A program made the translations under genes and the position numbers. Below the pieces are notes generated by a model. It was given only the letters and a program-made list of their open reading frames with translations, searched no databases and was not told the DNA's origin. A DNA stretch of 7,486 nt from Haloferacaceae archaeon (lineage in GTDB: Archaea > Halobacteriota > Halobacteria > Halobacteriales > Haloferacaceae). The first letter of the stretch is position 1, and each line of letters opens with the position of its first letter. Of the stretch, positions 1 through 4,109 are shown piece by piece. Location: assembly GCA_018609965.1 (NCBI GenBank), contig JAHENP010000147.1, positions 1-7,486 on the forward strand, in the 5' to 3' direction.

Positions 1-368
1 GAAACCCGAGCGGGTTGCTGTCGATCACCGCGACCGTCGACTCGTTGCAACGGGGAGAAAACCCACTGCGGGATTGAAACTTGAGGACACCGGGAGCGTG
101 AGCGTGGAGCCAGGTTGCAACGGGGAGAAAACCCACTGCGGGATTGAAACCGTGAAGCCCCCGTGTGCCGACCCCGAGGAGTGGTGTTGCAACGGGGAGA
201 AAACCCACTGCGGGATTGAAACTTGGTCCGCGAGCACGGTGAACTCCGCAACGACGTGGTTGCAACGGGGAGAAAACTCACTGCGGGATTGAAACGACGC
301 GGCCGACGACGCGCTCACCGGCGCCAGCGACGTTGCAACGGGGAGAAAACCCACTGCGGGATCGAAAC
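1..368 (+). CRISPR. CRISPR array, leader-distal end (5 full repeats, 37-base repeat)
   Basis: Five 37-base repeats lie at 44-80, 114-150, 186-222, 259-295 and 332-368. Bases 1-5 (GAAAC) are the end of a sixth that starts outside the window. Each repeat begins with the palindrome GTTGCAAC, followed by GGGGAGAAAAC, and ends ATTGAAAC. Spacers are 38, 33, 35, 36 and 36 bases (6-43, 81-113, 151-185, 223-258, 296-331), all different and GC-rich. The 259 copy has C to T at 278, and the 332 copy has T to C at 363 inside the handle. A degenerate last repeat marks the trailer, so the leader and newest spacers should lie to the left and transcription should run rightward. ATTGAAAC is the usual eight-base crRNA 5' handle left by Cas6 in type I/III systems. 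The repeat length and 35-36 base spacers suggest subtype I-D rather than the 30-base I-B repeats common in haloarchaea, but this is inference because no cas gene is in view. Confidence 0.98.
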
Positions 369-429
369 ACCACCCAACAACACCCACCGACTTTCATCAA
401 CGACACTCGGTGCTGTTTGCAACAACAAG

Positions 430-437
430 ATACAATA
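430..437 (+). promoter_or_regulatory. TATA-like box upstream of the structured RNA
   Basis: ATACAATA, preceded by a purine/A-rich stretch that could act as a BRE, is the most AT-rich patch between the array and the 550 gene. Archaeal transcription starts about 25-27 bases downstream of such a box, which would place the 5' end near 456-461. That is where the closing stem of the predicted three-way-junction RNA begins. This is inference from spacing only. Confidence 0.45.
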
Positions 438-460
438 GTCAACAGCTACGTCGTCAAAGT

Positions 461-526
461 ACGACGCGCGGGTTGTCGCCGCAAGGCGGCGAGGGAGCCT
501 AGGACCTCCCTCACCTCGCGTGTCGT
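461..526 (+). ncRNA. Predicted three-way-junction RNA (leader element or small RNA)
   Basis: The transcript folds almost completely by simple pairing. A 12-bp closing stem joins 461-472 to 515-526 (ten Watson-Crick pairs and two G-U pairs), with a possible thirteenth U-G pair at 460/527. Hairpin A pairs 475-480 with 485-490 and is capped by the GNRA tetraloop GCAA (481-484). Hairpin B pairs 491-497 (GAGGGAG) with 506-512 (CTCCCTC), loop CCTAGGAC. Hairpins A and B abut without spacer; the other junction strands are UU (473-474) and AC (513-514). About 50 of 66 bases are paired. I do not recognise the fold: the junction lacks hammerhead core sequences, and I see no motif of the archaeal riboswitch classes I know. 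It lies 24 bases before the start codon at 550, so it is either a structured leader of that gene or a processed small RNA. Most haloarchaeal mRNAs are leaderless, so a folded leader is uncommon. Confidence 0.6.
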
Positions 527-549
527 GGCCGCTGTAACGAGCCAACGAC
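522..549 (+). promoter_or_regulatory. Hairpin abutting the start codon, competing with the RNA closing stem
   Basis: GTCGTGGC (522-529) can pair with GCCAACGAC (541-549) as eight base pairs with one bulged A (544). The stem ends at the base immediately before the ATG at 550. Bases 522-526 are the same ones that close the three-way junction with 461-465, so the two structures cannot coexist. Upstream, 449-454 (CGTCGT) can pair with 461-466 (ACGACG), which also breaks the closing stem. This is a candidate translational on/off arrangement and an inference from pairing. Confidence 0.4.
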
Positions 550-1008
550 ATGTGTTCGAACGATTCTCCGTCACAAAAGCGTGACGGCGCGACAGAGGCA
601 GGAGTACAGACAACGATCACCACCGAGCAGCTGCAGGCGGACTACGGCGCCACCATCGACGATCTGCGACACACCCCACTCCCGGACGCGCGGATTGAGG
701 AGCTGGTCGCCTCGTGTGTCGACATGCAGCAACGACTCGACACCCACGGCGTCGTCGGCCACGAGGCCGCCTTGGAGTTGGTCACCACCGTCACCGAGGC
801 GGTCGAACAGGTTCGCGACGCGACGGTCGTCGCGGCCGACGATCTCCCCGACTCACGCGCACTCGACACGGGCCTGCCGAACGAGGAGTACGTCCTGACG
901 CCCGAGGAGCGCGACGAGACGCTGGGCGTGTTGTCGGCGTTGTTGTTCACCGCCGTCGAGACACCCGGCGCGGGTGACGCGACCGCCGCGACAGGCGTCG
1001 TCCAGTAA
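550..1008 (+). CDS. Uncharacterised acidic haloarchaeal protein, 152 residues
   Basis: I do not recognise the family. The protein is acidic and alanine/threonine-rich. It has no signal peptide, membrane segment, Cys/His metal motif or Walker motif. Residues 1-25 are polar and probably disordered. Residues about 25-95 look helical and contain TEQLQADYGATIDDL. A loop containing LPNEEYVLTPEERDE (about 110-124) precedes a hydrophobic helix with LGVLSALLF and a flexible Ala/Thr-rich tail. ATG 550 is the only reasonable start: an in-frame TAA lies at 535-537, and the next ATG is far inside the helical region. Codon choice and acidity match the neighbouring genes, which argues for a real gene. It lies directly downstream of the CRISPR trailer, behind an unusually folded leader, and ends just before a hairpin/T6 terminator, so it appears monocistronic. 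A CRISPR-related role is possible but nothing in the protein itself shows it. Confidence 0.75.
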   Translation: MCSNDSPSQKRDGATEAGVQTTITTEQLQADYGATIDDLRHTPLPDARIEELVASCVDMQQRLDTHGVVGHEAALELVTTVTEAVEQVRDATVVAADDLPDSRALDTGLPNEEYVLTPEERDETLGVLSALLFTAVETPGAGDATAATGVVQ

Positions 1009-1035
1009 CGCGCTGGGCGACCCTCCGAGACTCGC

Positions 1036-1057
1036 CGCCGTTCTCCCGGCGTTTTTT
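1036..1057 (+). terminator. Hairpin plus T6 terminator of the 550-1008 gene
   Basis: CGCCG (1036-1040) and CGGCG (1047-1051) form a stem with the loop TTCTCC, followed directly by TTTTTT (1052-1057). It begins 28 bases after the TAA stop at 1006-1008. A T-run is the essential archaeal termination signal, and the stem is an added feature. Confidence 0.75.
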
Positions 1058-1195
1058 CCGCGACTGCCGCAGAGCACACGAGGGTCGGCCGATCAGGACG
1101 CCCCGATCTGTCGCCAGACGGCTCCGCCGCTATCGTCCGAACGTTGTCGGTCATCTGCACATCGTCGAGTAGCACTGAACGGGTCGTGGCGCGGA

Positions 1196-1245
1196 GCGGT
1201 GCGGAGGCGGAGCGGAGGCGGTGCGGTGCGGAGGCGGAGCGGAGG
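1196..1245 (+). repeat. G-rich tandem repeat, 27-base period
   Basis: A 23-base unit starting GCGGTGCGGAGGCGGAGCGG is identical at 1196-1218 and 1223-1245, a period of 27 bases. Each unit is built from shorter GCGGAG/GCGGTG steps that extend to about 1265. The strand is nearly free of C in runs and full of GG pairs, giving marked purine asymmetry. It may have arisen by slippage. Confidence 0.8.
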
Positions 1246-1289
1246 TGGCCGCGGCGCGGAGCGGAACAGCACTACGACAGCAGACGCGA

Positions 1290-1310
1290 GCGAGCGGCTC
1301 CGCCGCTCGC
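1290..1310. repeat. 9-bp perfect inverted repeat (stem-loop)
   Basis: GCGAGCGGC (1290-1298) and GCCGCTCGC (1302-1310) are perfect inverted copies with the three-base loop TCC. The structure lies in the gene-free interval. Confidence 0.6.
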
Positions 1311-1347
1311 GAGCGCCCGCTCACGAGTCGTCCCTCCCCGTTCGCGT

Positions 1348-1383
1348 CGAGGCTCGCCCGGACGGGCGAGCCTCGCCCTTTTT
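1348..1383 (+). terminator. 12-bp stem-loop followed by T5 (plus-strand terminator)
   Basis: CGAGGCTCGCCC (1348-1359) and GGGCGAGCCTCG (1364-1375) pair perfectly around the tetraloop GGAC. After CCC comes TTTTT (1379-1383), with a second run TTTTTT at 1392-1397. This is a strong termination signal on the plus strand although no plus-strand gene precedes it after the 1057 terminator. It could be a back-up terminator, mark the end of an unannotated RNA, or protect the minus-strand gene from read-through. Confidence 0.6.
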
Positions 1384-1391
1384 GATCGACA

Positions 1392-1441
1392 TTTTTTCCT
1401 TGGGTGGCCGACCGCAGGGAGGCCACCCAAGGAGTGAAAAA
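1392..1441. terminator. Bidirectional 12-bp stem-loop flanked by T and A runs
   Basis: CCTTGGGTGGCC (1398-1409) and GGCCACCCAAGG (1421-1432) are perfect inverted copies around an 11-base loop. TTTTTT (1392-1397) precedes the stem and AAAAA (1437-1441) follows it. The A-run is a T5 tract on the minus strand beginning 9 bases after the stop codon of the 1905-1450 gene, so it is the likely terminator of that gene. Confidence 0.6.
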
Positions 1442-1449
1442 GGTCGGTT

Positions 1450-1905
1450 CTAGAACTCGGGGAGATCGTCAGGCGCGTCGAACTCGGCTTCCCAGTCGAC
1501 GTAGTCGTCTTTCAGAATCTCACACACCAGTTGGCCGAGTTCGGTGAGGCCGGCGTTGATCCCGGAGACAGTCTCCCAAGAGTCCAGCTCCGGGTGGAGA
1601 TCACGTTCGCGCCAGTCCTCCGGGAGACCGGGGGCGTGGTAGCCGACACGGTCGGCGAAGTCGTCCCAGAAGAAGTCGAACCGGTCGAGCAGGTCGAGCT
1701 CCTCGACGATCACCCAGTCGGCGGCGTCGAGAGAACTGTCGGCGGCCCACTGCTCGAAGGCGGCCTCCCACGCGCCCTGTTGCAGAAACCGTTCGAGATC
1801 GTCGCGGTGGTACTCGTCGTCCCCGCCGACTTCGGCGTCGTCGTACTCGTTGGGGTCGACCTCGTTCAGCACCGGCGGCTCCGGAACGGCGACATCCAGT
1901 GACAT
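1450..1905 (-). CDS. Uncharacterised acidic haloarchaeal protein, 151 residues
   Basis: I place the start at ATG 1905, giving a protein that begins MSLDVAVPEPPVLNEVDPNE. The open frame continues to 2049, but those 48 extra codons encode a basic, Cys/Arg/Ser-rich stretch unlike haloarchaeal protein, while the acidic composition begins sharply at this Met. The protein is very acidic and unusually rich in Trp, Phe and Tyr. A short Pro-rich N-terminus leads to DPNEYDDAEVGGDDEYHRD, then helices with LERFLQQGAWEAAFEQWAAD and LDLLDRFDFFWDDFAD, a conserved-looking GYHAPGLPEDWRERDLHPE segment, and a C-terminal helix. No signal peptide, membrane segment or catalytic motif is visible. From memory it resembles a widespread haloarchaeal family of unknown function. 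It is monocistronic and divergent from the MBL hydrolase at 2130. The stop is TAG at 1452-1450. Confidence 0.85.
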   Translation of the reverse strand: MSLDVAVPEPPVLNEVDPNEYDDAEVGGDDEYHRDDLERFLQQGAWEAAFEQWAADSSLDAADWVIVEELDLLDRFDFFWDDFADRVGYHAPGLPEDWRERDLHPELDSWETVSGINAGLTELGQLVCEILKDDYVDWEAEFDAPDDLPEF

Positions 1906-1907
1906 GC

Positions 1908-1943
1908 CCGGCAGTTCGAGCGCGGCGGACTTGTGACTGCCGG
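1908..1943 (-). promoter_or_regulatory. 8-bp inverted repeat just upstream of the 1905 start
   Basis: CCGGCAGT (1908-1915) and ACTGCCGG (1936-1943) are perfect inverted copies separated by 20 bases. They begin three bases upstream of the start codon of the minus-strand gene. This could be an operator or, if transcribed, a leader hairpin. No clear TATA box is visible in 1944-1990, so the transcription start is unknown. Confidence 0.3.
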
Positions 1944-1997
1944 CACACACCACCGAGCGCACACAACCAAGCAGACACCAGCGAGCAAGCGCGAGGC

Positions 1998-2129
1998 TGT
2001 GCGCGGGTGAGGCGCGGGTGAAGTGCGGAAGCCCCAGTTGGAACCGCACCGCACCGCAGCCGCTCGCGAGGCACTCCCACCACTCGCGAGAGTCGCAACC
2101 CGGAAGCCGCCGCCGGGCGAACCACAGAC
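1998..2129 (+). promoter_or_regulatory. Upstream region of the MBL hydrolase with repeated motifs
   Basis: GCGCGGGTGA occurs at 2001-2010 and 2012-2021, an 11-base (one-turn) period. The perfect palindrome CTCGCGAG occurs at 2063-2070 and 2083-2090, with centres 20 bases apart (about two helical turns). Such same-face spacing is typical of dimeric regulator sites. No convincing TATA box lies close to the GTG at 2130, so the promoter is not defined. Confidence 0.3.
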
Positions 2130-2753
2130 GTGATCAGAAACATCGCACAGGACGCACAGGGGATGACCAGCAACGCCTTCCTCGTGACCGGGCGGCCGGG
2201 GAGCCGCGCGCCGGCAGCAGACGATGGGGATGCGGGCCGACGGGTGCTCGTCGACTGTGGCGCAAACTACGACGCCGTCGCGGCCGTCCGCGAGCAGGTC
2301 GACGATCTCGACGCAGTCGTGTTCACGCACACCCACCCGGACCACGTCGGGACACTCCCCGCACTGCGTGAGGCGTTCGACGTGGAGACGCAGGGGTACG
2401 ACACGAGCCACGACACGGTCGACGAGCAGTTGGGCGACCGCGAGATGGTGCAGATAGGGACCGCGACGTTCGAGACACTCCACACACCGGGCCACAAGAA
2501 CGACCACCTCTGTCTGTTCGACCGCGACAGTGGGACGTTGTTCGCGGGTGATCTGGTGTTCGCCGACGGCGCGTTCGGCCGGACGGACCTCAAACAGGGG
2601 GACCGCGAGACGCTGATCGACAGCATCGAGCGCCTGCGCGAGTGGGTCGCGGGCGATCTCGACGCGATCCACACCGGCCACGGCCGGAGCATCGAGACGA
2701 CCCCCGAGGAGAGTCTAGAGCTGTCGGCACGCGCCGCACAGACCCGGATGTGA
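2130..2753 (+). CDS. MBL-fold zinc metallo-hydrolase
   Basis: This 207-residue cytoplasmic protein has the complete metal site of the metallo-beta-lactamase fold. HTHPDH (H67, H69, D71, H72) is followed by TPGH (H122), the bridging Asp in FAGDLVF (D141) and the late His in HTGHGRS (H184), a layout suited to two zinc ions. The family hydrolyses thioesters, lactones and phosphoesters. The compact single-domain form resembles the glyoxalase II/lactonase side of the family, but the substrate cannot be read from sequence. I use the GTG start at 2130 because the segment before the internal ATG at 2163 (IRNIAQDAQGMTSNAFLVTG) forms the first beta strands of the fold. Residues 22-37 (Gly/Ala/Asp-rich) look like a loop insertion. 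The gene is divergent from the 1905 gene and convergent with the NTPase gene ending at 2787, with 33 bases between and no obvious T-run. Confidence 0.92.
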   Translation: MIRNIAQDAQGMTSNAFLVTGRPGSRAPAADDGDAGRRVLVDCGANYDAVAAVREQVDDLDAVVFTHTHPDHVGTLPALREAFDVETQGYDTSHDTVDEQLGDREMVQIGTATFETLHTPGHKNDHLCLFDRDSGTLFAGDLVFADGAFGRTDLKQGDRETLIDSIERLREWVAGDLDAIHTGHGRSIETTPEESLELSARAAQTRM

Positions 2754-2786
2754 CTGGCGACCGCCGACTGTTTGGCACCGACCGAC

Positions 2787-3593
2787 TCACACCGCCGCCA
2801 GCAGCGCGTCGTAGGCGTCGGCGTTGGCCGCCGCGACACGCTCGGGCGCCTCGCGGACGGCCCCCGGGAGCGGATCGAGCGCATGGGTCGCCACTGGCTC
2901 CAGCCGGTCGGTAACGGCACCGACACGTTCCTCCAACTGGCCGTCCGTGCGGTCCTCGACCGCGTCGCAGGCGATCCCCCACCGGCGGCCGTCGTACACC
3001 CGACAGCGGGTCGGCTCGACGACCGCGACGGCGTCGTACGCGACATCCTGCAACGGGTCGGCGACGTTCGCGTACGACTCGACGACGACCGGGCGGTCGG
3101 CCGCGCGGACGCGGTCGCGGAGCCGGGCGAACGCGTCGAGATGCCAGTCCGCCATCAGTTCGTTGAACCCGGCGACGGAGTCGACGCGCGGAGCGTCGGC
3201 GAGCGGCAGTGACTCACAGACGAGTTCCGGGAGGTCGATCCGGTCGTTGACGACGAATCGGTCCTCATCCCCGATCCGCACCCGGTCGAGGAGGAACGTC
3301 CGGCCACGCTCCCCGAGCAGTCCCGTCCGGCCGGGCGTGGGGCGCCACAGGCGGTGGACCGGGTTGTGTGTCTCCGGTGGACCGTCGTCCGTCGCGTTCG
3401 TTAGTCGGGCGACATCCTTCCCGTAGAGCCGGCCGCGTTCCAACGCCGTCCGGGCGTCGTCGTGGTCGAACCAGAGGTCGTTGCCGGCGCGGGGTTTGAC
3501 CGCCAGCGCGTCGTCGAGTCGGGCGGCGAGTCCGACCGCGAAGGTGGTCTTCCCGGCGTCGACACGGTCCCCGCCGGCGACGAGTAGTCTCAC
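2787..3593 (-). CDS. BioD-like P-loop NTPase, function unknown
   Basis: This 268-residue protein opens with a P-loop, AGGDRVDAGKTTF (residues 6-18). Five residues lie between the Gly and GKT, as in dethiobiotin synthetase (GTDTxVGKT). Further BioD-like marks are KPRAG (K33-G37), which matches the KPxxxG loop, and VVVES (169-173) with E172 where BioD has its VEG loop. The protein is longer than BioD (about 225 residues), and its middle (RTGLLGERGRTFLLDRVR, FNELMADWHLDAF) is not BioD sequence. No biotin gene is nearby, so I do not assign biotin synthesis; the SIMIBI class of ATP-dependent ligases and GTPases is the safe level. It starts with GTG (3593-3591), which overlaps the TGA stop of the preceding gene in a GTGA junction, implying translational coupling. 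The protein is cytoplasmic with no membrane segment, and ends at TGA 2789-2787. Confidence 0.85.
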   Translation of the reverse strand: MRLLVAGGDRVDAGKTTFAVGLAARLDDALAVKPRAGNDLWFDHDDARTALERGRLYGKDVARLTNATDDGPPETHNPVHRLWRPTPGRTGLLGERGRTFLLDRVRIGDEDRFVVNDRIDLPELVCESLPLADAPRVDSVAGFNELMADWHLDAFARLRDRVRAADRPVVVESYANVADPLQDVAYDAVAVVEPTRCRVYDGRRWGIACDAVEDRTDGQLEERVGAVTDRLEPVATHALDPLPGAVREAPERVAAANADAYDALLAAV

Positions 3594-3934
3594 GAGTCGG
3601 CGTCGGCGTCCGGCTCGCTGGCCCCGTTCGTCGCCGGGTTCGCCGCAGACTCCGTCGGCGCGTCCTCATTCGTCCGGAGACCGTAGAACCCTGGGTCGGC
3701 GTCCGTCGGCGGCTCCGCGATCACCAGTTGGTCGGCGTGGTCGATCACCCACGGGATCGCCCAGTCGAGGAGAATCTCCTCCTCGCCGGGCTCCAAGGCG
3801 GCGTCCGGGTCGAGATCCTGGAGCAGCCGGGCAATCTCGTACACGGTGTACATCTGGTCGTCCGCCAGCAGTTCCTCGGGCGCGTAGAAGTCGCAGGGGT
3901 AGACCGCGTCGAACTCTGATTTGGGCTTCGGCAC
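3590..3934 (-). CDS. Small uncharacterised haloarchaeal protein, 114 residues, upstream partner of the NTPase
   Basis: I start it at GTG 3934, reading VPKPKSEFDAVYPCDFYAPE. The open frame extends upstream to an ATG at 4048, but that extension covers the 36-base repeats and a TATA-like box (3961-3969) that would direct transcription from about 3940. GTG 3940, two codons earlier, is an equally possible leaderless start. The folded core runs to about residue 85 (PEELLADDQMYTVYEIARLL, EEEILLDWAIPWVIDHADQL, DPGFYGL). The rest is an Ala/Asp/Thr-rich, probably disordered tail. A helical, winged-helix-like shape is possible but no known motif is certain. I recall similar proteins across haloarchaea with no known role. 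Its TGA stop overlaps the GTG start of the P-loop NTPase, so the two are co-transcribed and probably work together. Confidence 0.8.
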   Translation of the reverse strand: MPKPKSEFDAVYPCDFYAPEELLADDQMYTVYEIARLLQDLDPDAALEPGEEEILLDWAIPWVIDHADQLVIAEPPTDADPGFYGLRTNEDAPTESAANPATNGASEPDADADS

Positions 3935-3960
3935 ACCCACGGGTGGCGGCCGCTGGCGCA

Positions 3961-3969
3961 AGTATGATA
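3961..3969 (-). promoter_or_regulatory. TATA-like box of the 3934-2787 operon
   Basis: On the minus strand this reads TATCATACT, the most AT-rich patch in a GC-rich intergenic stretch. It is centred about 25 bases before GTG 3940 and 31 before GTG 3934, fitting a leaderless or nearly leaderless haloarchaeal transcript. Confidence 0.5.
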
Positions 3970-4077
3970 CGGTCGTGGTGTCGCGCTCGCCGCGTGAGGT
4001 GGATGCGGTCGTGGTGTCGCGCTCGCCGTGTGAACCGGACGCGGTCACGGCGTCGCAGCCGCCACGCGAGACGGTGG
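3970..4077. repeat. Three 36-base tandem repeats between divergent promoters
   Basis: Units are 3970-4005, 4006-4041 and 4042-4077. Units 1 and 2 share the 23-base start (CGGTCGTGGTGTCGCGCTCG and three more) and differ at 5 of 36 positions. Unit 3 has decayed to about 24 of 36 matches but keeps CGGTC..GG.GTCGC in register. The block exactly fills the space between the minus-strand TATA-like box (3961-3969) and the plus-strand one (4078-4083). It looks like repeated regulator sites shared by both promoters. Because 36 is a multiple of three, the repeats also read as a 12-residue protein repeat in the minus-strand open frame, so a longer coding start cannot be fully excluded. Confidence 0.7.
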
Positions 4078-4083
4078 TTTAAT
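4078..4083 (+). promoter_or_regulatory. TATA-like box of the 4110 gene
   Basis: TTTAAT at 4078-4083 lies about 29 bases before the ATG at 4110, fitting a leaderless transcript. It follows directly after the 36-base repeats. Confidence 0.55.
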
Positions 4084-4109
4084 CACCTCCCGCATCGTTC
4101 ACAGTTCAC

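Larger units (their letters stand above)
1058..1449. other. Gene-free interval with tandem repeats, stem-loops and T-tracts
   Basis: Nearly 400 bases lie between the 1057 terminator and the stop codon of the minus-strand gene at 1450. Open frames here are low-complexity Arg/Gly/Ala-rich strings, do not look like haloarchaeal proteins, and I reject them. The interval holds the 27-base G-rich repeat at 1196-1245 and three stem-loops (1290-1310, 1348-1375, 1398-1432). It also has T-tracts at 1379-1383 and 1392-1397 on the plus strand, and one at 1437-1441 on the minus strand. A 13-base string CGGCTCCGCCGCT occurs at both 1119-1131 and 1295-1307. A small plus-strand RNA ending at the T-tracts is possible but unproven. 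Confidence 0.6.

Noticed and set aside
25..387. Open frames on both strands across the CRISPR array
   Set aside because: They merely translate the repeat (recurring NGEKTHCGIET or SIPQWVFSPLQ) and have no coding character.
415..428. TTGCAAC at 417-423 as a decayed further CRISPR repeat
   Set aside because: Only seven bases match the start of the repeat. The position is about ten bases off the expected register, and nothing resembling the ATTGAAAC handle follows. It is too weak to extend the array.
461..526. The folded RNA as a hammerhead ribozyme, tRNA or known riboswitch
   Set aside because: The junction has UU and AC single strands instead of the hammerhead core CUGAUGA/GAAA. There is no tRNA D/T/anticodon arrangement, and I see no consensus of the archaeal riboswitch classes I know.
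974..1453. Plus-strand open frame of 159 codons in the gene-free interval
   Set aside because: The sequence is basic, Arg/Gly/Ser-rich and low in complexity, which is opposite to the acidic haloarchaeal proteins around it, and it crosses a terminator and a tandem repeat.
1906..2049. 48-codon N-terminal extension of the 1905-1450 gene
   Set aside because: It is Cys/Arg/Ser-rich and basic with an abrupt change at the internal Met. The extension covers the inverted repeat and the probable divergent control region.
3935..4048. 38-codon N-terminal extension of the 3934-3590 gene
   Set aside because: It overlaps a TATA-like box and the 36-base repeats, and translates to a Thr/Arg/Ser repeat unlike the acidic core. 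I keep it as an alternative because the repeat period is a multiple of three.
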